Shown here: positions 25,283 to 33,079 of the stretch, one piece after another
How positions within the stretch are numbered: position 1 is the first letter of the stretch
How the letters are laid out: each line of letters starts with the position of its first letter
From: Ponticaulis sp.
GTDB taxonomy: Bacteria; Pseudomonadota; Alphaproteobacteria; Caulobacterales; Hyphomonadaceae
Assembly (NCBI GenBank): GCA_002701295.1
Contig: NZUJ01000059.1
Coordinates: 1-34,152 of the forward strand
Length of the DNA stretch: 34,152 nt
Direction of reading: 5' to 3'
Notes under the pieces: model-generated
Databases searched by the model: none
What the model was told of the DNA's origin: nothing
Seen by the model: the letters and a program-made list of their open reading frames with translations, nothing else
Made by a program: the position numbers and the translations under genes

Positions 25283-25294
25283 GTCAGGCCTGAC
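25283..25294. other. Perfect 12-base palindrome in the ilvD upstream region
   Basis: GTCAGGCCTGAC is its own reverse complement and lies 166 bases before the ilvD ATG. It could be a regulator binding site. The rest of the 200-base gap holds a weak hairpin near 25409-25439 (CGGTC/GACCG); I see no leader peptide rich in Ile, Leu or Val. Confidence 0.35.
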
Positions 25295-25459
25295 GGCATC
25301 GATGTGGTCAGAATAGACGTTTTGTGGGAAAAAATGCCCTTTCCGTGAATGTGAAGCGCCCCGTGTTTGTTGCGGATGTCCGTTTCGCCTGTTAGGGCAG
25401 GTGTTCGGTCAGCCTATGCCTGATGAGGCAAGCGACCGCTCAGCCGAAAGAGAAGACTT

Positions 25460-27313
25460 ATGCCAAATTTATTGTCCCGTACTTCCACTCATGGCCGCAA
25501 CATGGCGGGTGCTCGTGGTCTCTGGCGCGCGACCGGTATGAAGGATGGTGATTTCGGCAAACCGATTGTGGCGGTGGTGAACTCCTTCACCCAGTTTGTG
25601 CCCGGCCATGTGCATCTGAAAGATTTGGGGCAGATGGTGGCGCGTGAGATTGAGGCCGCTGGCGGTGTCGCCAAGGAGTTCAACACGATCGCTGTCGATG
25701 ATGGCATCGCCATGGGCCATGACGGCATGCTCTATTCGCTGCCATCGCGCGAGCTGATCGCCGACAGCGTGGAATATATGGTCAACGCGCATTGCGCCGA
25801 TGCCATGGTCTGCATTTCCAATTGCGACAAGATTACCCCGGGTATGCTGATGGCCGCCATGCGCCTCAATATTCCGGCTGTGTTTGTGTCCGGCGGTCCG
25901 ATGGAGGCTGGTAAGGTCGTTCTGGAAGGCAAGGAAGTCGCGCTGGATCTGGTGGATGCCATGGTCGCGGCTGCCGATGATAGTGTGTCCGACGAGGACG
26001 TTCAGACGATTGAGCGGTCTGCCTGCCCGACTTGTGGATCATGCTCCGGCATGTTCACGGCGAACTCGATGAACTGTCTCACCGAAGCTTTGGGATTATC
26101 CCTGCCGGGGAATGGGTCCACGCTGGCGACCCATGCTGATCGCAAGCGGTTGTTCCTCGAAGCCGGTCGCCTGATCGTCGACAATGCCAAACGATATTAC
26201 GAACAGGATGACGAGAGCGTGCTGCCGCGTAGCATCGCCAGCTTTGAAGCTTTTGAAAACGCGATGAGCCTCGATATCGCCATGGGCGGGTCGACTAATA
26301 CGGTGCTTCACCTGCTGGCGGCAGCGAGTGAGGGCGAGGTCGGTTTCACAATGGATGATATCGACAAACTATCACGCAAGGTGCCGTGCCTGTGTAAGGT
26401 CGCGCCGGCCAAGAGTGATGTGCACATGGAAGACGTGCACCGGGCTGGCGGCATCATGTCTATTCTGGGCGAGCTGGACCGTGCAGGGCTGCTGCATCGT
26501 GATCTGCCAACGGTTCACAGCGAGAGTATTGGTCACGCGATTGATCAGTATGACATCGCGCTTAACCCGTCTGATAGCGTGAAGGAATTCTTCGCAGCCG
26601 CGCCAGGCGGTGTGCCAACGCAAACAGCCTTCAGTCAGGAGCGCCGCTGGGAAAGCCTCGATACGGATCGTGAAAACGGGGTTATCCGCAGCAAAGCACA
26701 CGCCTTCAGCCAGGATGGCGGTCTGGCGGTTCTGTCAGGCAATCTGGCGCTTGATGGCTGTATCGTGAAAACGGCAGGCGTGGACGACAGCATTCTGAAA
26801 TTCTCTGGCCCTGCGAAAGTCTATGAAAGCCAGGATGATGCGGTGTCTGCTATTCTGACCGGAAAGGTCGTTGCAGGCGATGTTGTCGTCATTCGTTATG
26901 AGGGGCCACGTGGGGGCCCTGGCATGCAGGAAATGCTCTACCCGACCAGCTATCTGAAATCAAAAGGCCTGGGTAAAGCCTGCGCCCTGATCACGGATGG
27001 TCGGTTCTCTGGCGGGACGTCAGGCCTGTCCATCGGGCACGTTTCTCCGGAAGCGGCTGAAGGTGGCACGATCGCGCTCGTCAAGGATGGTGACACGATC
27101 GACATCGACATTCCTGGTCGAACAATTTCTTTGCAGATTACTGATGATGAGCTGATGTCGCGACGTGCGGAGCAGGATGCGCGCGGTGATGCTGGCTGGT
27201 CACCTGCCAAAGCGCGTGCGCGAAAGGTTTCCAAGGCGCTGAAGGCCTATGCGGCGTTTGCGACCTCAGCAGCAAAGGGTGCGGTTCGTGATCTGGGAAA
27301 GCTTGGTGACTAG
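25460..27313 (+). CDS. ilvD: Dihydroxy-acid dehydratase
   Basis: This 617-residue protein is IlvD, which makes the 2-keto acid precursors of valine, isoleucine and leucine. The iron-sulfur ligands are visible in [11 protein letters not shown] (Cys122) and [18 protein letters not shown] (Cys189, 192, 195). Other family blocks are [67 protein letters not shown] and the [11 protein letters not shown] motif. The length matches the long E. coli type. A purine-rich AGAGAAGA lies just before the ATG. No other ilv gene is nearby. The stop is immediately followed by the structured element at 27314. Confidence 0.97.
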   Translation: MPNLLSRTSTHGRNMAGARGLWRATGMKDGDFGKPIVAVVNSFTQFVPGHVHLKDLGQMVAREIEAAGGVAKEFNTIAVDDGIAMGHDGMLYSLPSRELIADSVEYMVNAHCADAMVCISNCDKITPGMLMAAMRLNIPAVFVSGGPMEAGKVVLEGKEVALDLVDAMVAAADDSVSDEDVQTIERSACPTCGSCSGMFTANSMNCLTEALGLSLPGNGSTLATHADRKRLFLEAGRLIVDNAKRYYEQDDESVLPRSIASFEAFENAMSLDIAMGGSTNTVLHLLAAASEGEVGFTMDDIDKLSRKVPCLCKVAPAKSDVHMEDVHRAGGIMSILGELDRAGLLHRDLPTVHSESIGHAIDQYDIALNPSDSVKEFFAAAPGGVPTQTAFSQERRWESLDTDRENGVIRSKAHAFSQDGGLAVLSGNLALDGCIVKTAGVDDSILKFSGPAKVYESQDDAVSAILTGKVVAGDVVVIRYEGPRGGPGMQEMLYPTSYLKSKGLGKACALITDGRFSGGTSGLSIGHVSPEAAEGGTIALVKDGDTIDIDIPGRTISLQITDDELMSRRAEQDARGDAGWSPAKARARKVSKALKAYAAFATSAAKGAVRDLGKLGD

Positions 27314-27475
27314 CCGAGCCGGTGAAACCAGGTATCGCGTCTGACACGGAAAACCGTATCAAACCCGCGAGGAGGGAAGGGTGGGGACGCTAGCGGAAGC
27401 AGCGATACCTGGCTTGCTCGGGTGTGCCTAAGAACGAACAGGAAGGAGGGGGATGGGTGTCCGTTCCGGCTTGGG
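27314..27475. repeat. Structured intergenic element with nested inverted repeats (candidate sRNA or REP-like repeat)
   Basis: Directly after ilvD, CCGAGC (27314-27319) pairs with GCTCGG (27416-27421), and CCAGGTATCGC (27328-27338) pairs perfectly with GCGATACCTGG (27402-27412). Inside are a small hairpin (27342-27361, AAAA loop) and CCGC/GCGG (27365-27368 with 27393-27396) around a purine-rich loop, together a three-way junction. A second hairpin follows: CCTAA-GAACG-A-ACA (27427-27440) with TGT-C-CGTTC-(CGGC)-TTGGG (27458-27475), closing a 17-base loop of G and A with a single T. On the minus strand both loops are C/T-rich and contain CCTCC (CCTCCTT in the second). Pairing is seen. The function (terminator, small RNA or dispersed repeat) is not known, and no classic T-tail is present on either strand. 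Confidence 0.55.
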
Positions 27476-27665
27476 TGATATTTATACTTTAGCGGGCATT
27501 CGTGCAAACTAATTTTGCATAATCTGCAATTATGTCGCAGTTCGTTCTGTAGGATGCTGTTTTTCTGAAAATATTTTGCGTTACTTTTTTGTAAACATCT
27601 TGACTCAAATTCACATTCTGCCCTGTTCAGGCCAATGCGATATGCAATGAGGGGGGAGGGATTAA
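27476..27665. other. AT-rich intergenic stretch between the ilvD element and tRNA-Pro
   Basis: No credible gene is visible. On the minus strand TTGCAC (27507 down to 27502) and TATAAA (27486 down to 27481) are separated by 15 bases, a possible but short-spaced promoter reading into the structured element. The remainder is AT-rich with a TTGACT box near 27600 but no matching -10 box. The segment also receives the 3' end of the tRNA-Pro transcript. Confidence 0.4.
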
Positions 27666-27742
<77 letters not shown>

Positions 27743-27989
27743 ACTAAGGCAGCGTGTTCTACGGATATTTTGATCAGAATCAAGCCCGGATTTCAGAGAA
27801 ACCGAGTCTTTTATCTGCCAGCTGAGCGTGGACGCTCAAAAACGTCCGCCAGACCGCTGAAAACATAGAATTTTGTGTGGCATTTGTCACAAACATAGAC
27901 CTGTCTAAAAGGGTTTCATGGCATCGCGTCAGGATGCCGGCTTGTGTGTGGGCCAACATTCGGATTATTTGGGTCGAGGCAGGCATGGC

Positions 27990-28472
27990 TCAAACGCCTT
28001 CACTCGCCGTCAGGGCTTCAAATCGTCTGAGACTTTCCTCGGGCCAGAGTTCTTCACGGTCATAAAAGTCGAGACAAACGGGCTTTCTGTCTGTGAGACT
28101 CAGCCATTTCTGTTTTGATGCGACGAATATGTGCGCGTCGGGCGGAAGCAGATCAGGTTCATCAATCGTTCCCACGCGTATGAAATAGAGCGCTTCGCCC
28201 AGGCTGTAATGGCTCCAGACGGCAGTCTTACAACAGGCGCACCGCGCAACTTGCTGGCCGCGACCACTGGCGCTTGGGATGCGATCAATCATCGGTCGAT
28301 CTCCCAGGCGTTCGACGTAACAGCCTTCAATCAGAGCATTTATCACAAAGGCTGACCCGGTTTCGCGTTGGCACCAGTGACAGTGACAACAGTGGACGAA
28401 CAGCGGCGGGCAGACCAGGCGATAGCGCACAGCGTGACAGGTGCACCCGCCTTCAACAGAATATCCAGACAT
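27990..28472 (-). CDS. GFA (glutathione-dependent formaldehyde-activating-like) family protein
   Basis: This 160-residue protein has the zinc-binding pattern of the GFA family (PF04828): GGCTCHAVRY, then HCCHCHWCQRETGSAF, then ARCACCKTAVWS. A C-terminal extension of about 40 residues contains SLTDRKPVCLDFYDREELWP. Family members bind zinc through these Cys residues. The original link to formaldehyde and glutathione does not hold for all members, so the substrate is unknown. GAGG lies 7 bases before the ATG. It is divergent from the RTX gene with 154 bases between them. Confidence 0.9.
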   Translation of the reverse strand: MSGYSVEGGCTCHAVRYRLVCPPLFVHCCHCHWCQRETGSAFVINALIEGCYVERLGDRPMIDRIPSASGRGQQVARCACCKTAVWSHYSLGEALYFIRVGTIDEPDLLPPDAHIFVASKQKWLSLTDRKPVCLDFYDREELWPEESLRRFEALTASEGV

Positions 28473-28626
28473 GGTTTTCCTCTAAATGTTCATGATTTGT
28501 TCTATACTCTTCAAGCTGTGTCAAACCGTGGTGTGCGATGTTCACAGAATTCTGTTTCGGCCCGAATTTGGCAAGCAGATCGGAAAACTGTAAGTTGGGC
28601 TGAAAGTGTTTAGGGGATTCCGAGTT

Positions 28627-30978
28627 ATGGCCAGCATCATCGGTACGAACGGTAATGATAACGATATCGACAATCCGTCTCTCGGAGGCGGAATTGAAGA
28701 TGACACGATTGATGGCCTTGACGGTGATGACATAATTTTCGGCTATCAGGGAAATGACTTTCTGTATGGCGGAAACGGTTATGACCAGCTGTTCGGCGGA
28801 GATGGCGATGACACGCTGGTTATTACGGCTCTGGGCGACAATGACTTGCTGGATGGAGAAGACGGCATTGATACGTTCCGCCTTGAGCCTGTCATTTCTG
28901 GCGTTCAGGACCTGACACTTCTCACGTTCGTTGATCTCGAAATCTTCGATGCGAACTTTAATTCCGTGCAGGTCAATGCGGGTCAGATAGACCAGTTCAC
29001 AGACTTTCTCGATATTGGTTACATCAAGCTCATGACGGCGGGCGTAACGGATATTCAGAACGCCAGTCATAATGATCCCGGGATTTTACAGGTCGTCGGG
29101 TCGTCAGGTGTAGACGTCTTCAATGCGACAGGCTCGACAGGCGCCTGGCAGCTTGAAGGGCATGACGGTGAAGACGTTCTCTATGGCGGAAATGACGACG
29201 ACGTCATTGAGGGTGGGAACGACGATGATCGTCTTTACGGGCGAGACGGCAATGACACGATTGACGGCCATTACGGTGATGATCGGATGTTTGGCGGTGG
29301 AGGTGATGACACCTTTAGTGTTGAGCTTTCTGGCGCGGGCGCTGAATTTGACATTTATGACGGCGGAACCGGGCGCGACACGCTGTACATGAATTTCTTC
29401 GGCGGTGTGCTGAACCTCGAAAATTCTTCAATTATATCGGTTGAAGTTTTCGACATGAATGGGCGTCCCGCGAGCATGACGCCGGACCAGATCAATGCAT
29501 TTGAAGAGTTCGTGTCGGCCGGATCATTTCATCTGACGGAAGGTGGTACGACAAACATCACAGGAAAAGTGACGTCACTGGGCTATACGGACACGATAAC
29601 TTTTTACGGCGCGCTTGGAGAAAATACAATTACGGCGACGGATATCGGTGGTTCCGTTAATTATTATGCCGCGTACCAGAACTCCGGAAACGACACTATT
29701 CGGACAAGCGGCTTTGACGATACGATCCGCACTGATGCTGGCGCTGACCTGATTTACACATATGCGGGCAATGACAATGTCAATACAAATGCCGGAAATG
29801 ATACGATCTGGGGCGGCACGGGAGATGACTTTCTGCGCGGGTCCTATGGAGATGACCGCGTCTATGGTGAAGCTGATAATGACGAGCTTTTCGGGGAGAC
29901 CGGCGACGATTTCCTGAGAGGAGGCGATGGTGATGACACCATCAGAGGCGGCTCTGACAACGACATCATCCGCGGCGATGATGGAAATGACACGCTCATC
30001 GGTGACAGCGGAGATGACGATATCCGTGGCTTGAACGGCGACGATTTTATTCAAGGTGGTTCCGGGATGGACACCATCTTCGGCGGCACTGGCAATGACG
30101 AGATCGAGGGTGGAGGCCAGGATGATACAATTAATGGCAACCATGGTGATGATGTCATCGATGGCGGGACCGATAGTGACACGATAACGGGTGGCTACGG
30201 ACTGGACGATCTGAGTGGCGGCACGGGCAATGACGTCATCAGCGGCAATAGTCAGAACGATATTCTCAACGGCAATGAAGGCAATGACATCCTCGATGGT
30301 GGCGGCAATGATGACACGCTGAACGGTGGCGCTGGTACGGACGACCTTTATGGCGGGCTAGGCTTTGACACCCTGAATGGCGGTGACGATGGCGACACGA
30401 TGTGGGGCGGCAATAGCGGCGACACGATGAATGGCGATGCTGGCAATGACGTTCTTTACGGCGAGCAGGGGCATGACATTCTGAATGGCGGTGTAGGGCT
30501 TGATCAGCTCTATGGCGGTACGAACAACGATACACTCGATGGCGGGGATGACGACGACGAGCTTTATGGCGAGGCGGGCTTTGACATTCTGGACGGCGGC
30601 AGCGGCGCAGATCTGCTTTATGGTGGTGACCATGATGACATCCTGAATGGTGGAACAGAAAATGATCGTCTCTATGGCGATGATGGCGACGATATTCTGG
30701 AAGGCGATGGCGGCAATGACCGCCTCACCGGTGGTCTCGGAATAGATACGTTTGTGATCACTGACACATTTGGTGTCGACCGCATTCTTGATTGGGAAAT
30801 CGGTATCGACAAAGTCGATGTCACGGGTCACTCGGCCTATAACAACTTCGCCGATATCCAGGCGAATATGAGCCAGGTCGGTGCGGACGTCCGGATTTAT
30901 CTGGACTCCGACAATGTGCTCTTCATCGAGAACACACTGGTCGCAGACCTCTCGGCTTCAGACTTCGTCTTCATCTGA
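28627..30978 (+). CDS. RTX calcium-binding exoprotein (type I secretion substrate)
   Basis: This 783-residue acidic protein is built mostly of RTX nonapeptides (GGxGxDxUx). Blocks lie at about residues 19-80, 178-230 and 355-704. Between them sit two similar non-RTX inserts (about 83-176 and 252-345), aligned without gaps at a constant offset of 168 residues over residues 101-143 and 269-311. The last 79 residues (from [11 protein letters not shown]) form the usual uncleaved C-terminal type I secretion module with [13 protein letters not shown] and a final DFVFI. There is no N-terminal signal peptide, as expected. Ca2+ should fold the repeats outside the cell. No protease, lipase or other catalytic motif is visible, so a structural or adhesive surface role is the likeliest inference. 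No T1SS genes are in the window. ATG 28627 is chosen for AGGGGA 10 bases upstream. Confidence 0.92.
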   Translation: MASIIGTNGNDNDIDNPSLGGGIEDDTIDGLDGDDIIFGYQGNDFLYGGNGYDQLFGGDGDDTLVITALGDNDLLDGEDGIDTFRLEPVISGVQDLTLLTFVDLEIFDANFNSVQVNAGQIDQFTDFLDIGYIKLMTAGVTDIQNASHNDPGILQVVGSSGVDVFNATGSTGAWQLEGHDGEDVLYGGNDDDVIEGGNDDDRLYGRDGNDTIDGHYGDDRMFGGGGDDTFSVELSGAGAEFDIYDGGTGRDTLYMNFFGGVLNLENSSIISVEVFDMNGRPASMTPDQINAFEEFVSAGSFHLTEGGTTNITGKVTSLGYTDTITFYGALGENTITATDIGGSVNYYAAYQNSGNDTIRTSGFDDTIRTDAGADLIYTYAGNDNVNTNAGNDTIWGGTGDDFLRGSYGDDRVYGEADNDELFGETGDDFLRGGDGDDTIRGGSDNDIIRGDDGNDTLIGDSGDDDIRGLNGDDFIQGGSGMDTIFGGTGNDEIEGGGQDDTINGNHGDDVIDGGTDSDTITGGYGLDDLSGGTGNDVISGNSQNDILNGNEGNDILDGGGNDDTLNGGAGTDDLYGGLGFDTLNGGDDGDTMWGGNSGDTMNGDAGNDVLYGEQGHDILNGGVGLDQLYGGTNNDTLDGGDDDDELYGEAGFDILDGGSGADLLYGGDHDDILNGGTENDRLYGDDGDDILEGDGGNDRLTGGLGIDTFVITDTFGVDRILDWEIGIDKVDVTGHSAYNNFADIQANMSQVGADVRIYLDSDNVLFIENTLVADLSASDFVFI

Positions 30979-30996
30979 TCACCTGAGCCCGTGTGG

Positions 30997-31785
30997 TCAG
31001 GTATAGTGGAACAGCTCGTAATCTCTTCTGTATGCCGATTGGAGGCGAACAAGCACGGGCGTTGTGAGCTCTTCAGCCAGGTGACTGCCGCCCAGTTTGT
31101 TGGGTGCGCCGCGTGTTGACACAACATCAGCCTTGATGAGACCCATTTCGCACAGCCGGATAACGTCAGACTGAAGGCGCTCGGCCTTTGCAACATAAGC
31201 AAATGGAATACGCCCTGCGCCGTTCAGACTCCATTGCGGGGCGACATGTTCTTCAACCATATGACTTGGTGTGTTTTCGACATAGGTGAGGATTTCACCG
31301 ACAGAGAAATCATCGGTCGCATCCCGTTTGAAGAACTTGCCGAGAGCGGATCTGAGCGGCGTTGAGTTCCGCAAATAAATCTGATCGCGTACGGCAGACA
31401 GAAATCGCGACACGGGGTGGCGCACCAGCGTGAAGGTGCGGAACGTGCCAGACGCCATCAGGTCAGGCAGAATGGAATAGGATTGCGCCTTCTGGAACCC
31501 TTGTCCGCGAAGGCCGGTACGGTCATCGCTGTCGCGCTCCGACTGATTGTCGAACAGGATGCCGCTGAAGCTACGACTTGCAGCTGACGATACGGGCACA
31601 AAGACAGACATTGGCTCGGGCGCGAAGAGGGCGCTCTTCACCATATGCCCGTAATCATAGCCATCAGCTTCCCAGTCAAAGCGGTTAAGCTCAACGGTTT
31701 TGCGAAAGAATAACCGATTATAGGACCGGGCAATCAGGCGTCCGGCGCTGGTGCGCATCTGGTTTTGGGTAAGGTGCAAATTCAT
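30997..31785 (-). CDS. Sulfotransferase-family protein (Sulfotransfer_2 type)
   Basis: This 262-residue protein resembles carbohydrate sulfotransferases. The 3'-phosphate-binding segment TLVRHPVSRFLSAVRD is clear (Arg, Pro and Ser at the usual spacing), as is a later HVAPQWSL block. The 5'-PSB loop near residues 60-75 reads VFVPVSSAASRSFS where the family has IPKxxxTS, so the usual lysine is missing. If active, it would transfer sulfate from PAPS to a glycan or other surface polymer. ATG 31785 is preferred because GAGG lies 9 bases upstream; the in-frame ATG at 31803 adds six residues. It converges on the RTX gene with an 18-base gap. Confidence 0.72.
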   Translation of the reverse strand: MNLHLTQNQMRTSAGRLIARSYNRLFFRKTVELNRFDWEADGYDYGHMVKSALFAPEPMSVFVPVSSAASRSFSGILFDNQSERDSDDRTGLRGQGFQKAQSYSILPDLMASGTFRTFTLVRHPVSRFLSAVRDQIYLRNSTPLRSALGKFFKRDATDDFSVGEILTYVENTPSHMVEEHVAPQWSLNGAGRIPFAYVAKAERLQSDVIRLCEMGLIKADVVSTRGAPNKLGGSHLAEELTTPVLVRLQSAYRRDYELFHYT

Positions 31786-31943
31786 GTGCGACGTCCTCTT
31801 CATACTGAAGATTTGTACGCAATTGTGCCCGTTTTCCGTCGAAGACTTGGCCGTTCAGCGGATTAAAAAAACGACATTTCCCAGCAATATCTGCGAGCGT
31901 TATTCCATACATCGCTGGAAGAAATGTGACCAAAACAGGCGGT

Positions 31944-32348
31944 TCAGTGTTTCAGTGGTCGGGCGCAGCCCTTTCTCAGAAGTGCGCGATTGCTGTTGCC
32001 TGGTTTCATTTTGAACACAAATGGTGCTTTGCAGGCCCAGATGCGGTTATTGCCATAGGCGTCGATTTCGAAGCTCGCCTCTTCAGGCAGTGTGTAGCTG
32101 GCGCCCGCTGACAATAACTGGTTCGGACAGTTGGAATAATCTTCCGCATCGCCATCGGCGAGGCACATGCCGACATTGATCTCGAATTCGCATGTATTCG
32201 TGAAAGTGCGGCCCAGATCTGAGCGCGACATACATTCGCCCGCATAGGCATGGCTTGCGGGATTGGTGAAGCGGCTGATCTGAGTGAAGAGTAGGATTGC
32301 CGCCACGAACAGGATGACCGGGAGGAACCGTTTGAGGAGCTTTTTCAT
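31944..32348 (-). CDS. Small exported cysteine-rich protein, unknown function
   Basis: This 134-residue protein starts MKKLLKRFLPVILFVAAILL, a signal peptide or signal anchor, followed by a Ser/Arg-rich bridge. The remaining exported part has six Cys (in GECM, NTCE, GMCL, SNCP, WACK and KGCA), suggesting three disulfides. The spacing between cysteines does not match a family I know. ATG 32348 is preferred over the in-frame start 18 bases upstream because purines (AGGGGA) precede it. It lies 158 bases upstream of the sulfotransferase start on the same strand. Confidence 0.65.
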   Translation of the reverse strand: MKKLLKRFLPVILFVAAILLFTQISRFTNPASHAYAGECMSRSDLGRTFTNTCEFEINVGMCLADGDAEDYSNCPNQLLSAGASYTLPEEASFEIDAYGNNRIWACKAPFVFKMKPGNSNRALLRKGCARPLKH

Positions 32349-32651
32349 GGTCAAATCCCCTGACACGGAAAAAACGGGGATGGGCGGCGCGCGCCTGCAA
32401 AAAAATTCACATGAACCGCGTGATCAGCGCTGCAGCGTTCCACTGGCGTGATGGATGTGAGGCAAACACGCTTGTTTATTCGGGAAAAACAGGTCGAGAC
32501 GAATTTGGAATACATCTCAGTATCTGTTTGTGAAACCCGTTCTTCGTCAATCCTCTGAACGGGGTATGCAGCCCTTGGCTTGACGATTTCGTCGATCAAG
32601 GGCAACCAGAAGAAGAAGGGAATCCCACGTGTTGGGGAGAGGAGAAGTAAG
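32349..32651. other. 303-base divergent intergenic region upstream of yegP
   Basis: This region separates the Cys-rich protein gene (minus) from yegP (plus) and must hold both promoters. Towards yegP there are two hairpins: CCCGTTC/GAACGGG (32536-32542 with 32557-32563) and GCCCTTG/CAAGGGC (32571-32577 with 32597-32603). The second can refold into an alternative stem CTTGA-CGA/TCG-A-TCAAG (32579-32600). Two stacked, partly exclusive hairpins in a leader may regulate yegP. No open frame of interest is visible. Confidence 0.5.
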
Positions 32652-32987
32652 ATGGCTGCAAAATTCGAAGTGTATCTGGACAAAGCTGGTGAATATCGCT
32701 TTCGCCTGAAAGCGGGCAATGGCGAGAACATTCTTGCGAGCGAAGGCTATAAGGCCAAGGCGAGCTGCATGAACGGCGTTGAGTCGGTCAAGAAAAACGC
32801 TCCTGAAGAAGCGCGCTATGAGAAAAAAGATACGGCTGCCGGCAAATTCATGTTCAATCTGAAATCCACCAATGGTCAGGTTGTCGGGACATCTCAGTCC
32901 TATGCGAGCGCTGCATCTCGTGATGGCGGCATCGAATCTGTGATGCGAAACGCACCAGACGCTGCTGTGGACGATCAGACCGCCTGA
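32652..32987 (+). CDS. YegP-type DUF1508 protein (tandem pair)
   Basis: This 111-residue protein has two copies of the DUF1508 (PF07411) motif: FEVYLDKAGEYRFRLKAGNGENILASEGYKAKASCMNGVESVKKNA-type in the first half, and FMFNLKSTNGQVVGTSQSYASAASRDGGIESVMRNA-type in the second. Each has the pattern F-x-L-K-x-x-N-G-x-x-x-x-S-x-x-Y. These small beta-rich proteins are induced by stress in some bacteria; the molecular role is unclear. ATG 32652 is chosen because GAGGAG lies upstream at a normal distance and homology begins there; an earlier in-frame start would add 24 residues unlike the family. A shared terminator follows. Confidence 0.9.
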   Translation: MAAKFEVYLDKAGEYRFRLKAGNGENILASEGYKAKASCMNGVESVKKNAPEEARYEKKDTAAGKFMFNLKSTNGQVVGTSQSYASAASRDGGIESVMRNAPDAAVDDQTA

Positions 32988-33011
32988 TCAGCACCACCGC
33001 AATGAGATACT

Positions 33012-33040
33012 AAAAAAGCCCGCCGTGATGGCGGGCTTTT
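33012..33040. terminator. Bidirectional terminator between yegP and icd
   Basis: AAAAGCCCGCC (33014-33024) pairs with GGCGGGCTTTT (33030-33040) around a 5-base loop. It has T-runs in both readings (four on plus, six on minus), so it can end transcription from either side of the convergent pair. Confidence 0.92.
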
Positions 33041-33079
33041 CTGTTTCTGGCGTCGCCGGAGTGGGCGACAGCTTCGGGC

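Noticed and set aside
27314-27421. SRP RNA or another known structured RNA
   Set aside because: The segment with GCGGAAGCAGC superficially resembles the SRP RNA tip, but the conserved tetraloop and symmetric loop order do not match.
28660-30740. Tandem DNA repeat or CRISPR-like array in the RTX gene
   Set aside because: The periodicity is of about 27 bases and in frame, encoding the nonapeptides. There are no conserved DNA repeats with unique spacers.
28453-30831. Three long minus-strand frames (157-205 codons) opposite the RTX gene
   Set aside because: They exist because the repeated Gly/Asp codons give few stops in the complementary frame. Their repetitive Ile/Val-rich translations are mirror images of the RTX repeats.
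31718-31933. 71-codon minus-strand frame overlapping the start of the sulfotransferase gene
   Set aside because: It is largely in another frame of the sulfotransferase gene and its upstream region, with no clear ribosome-binding site or family pattern.
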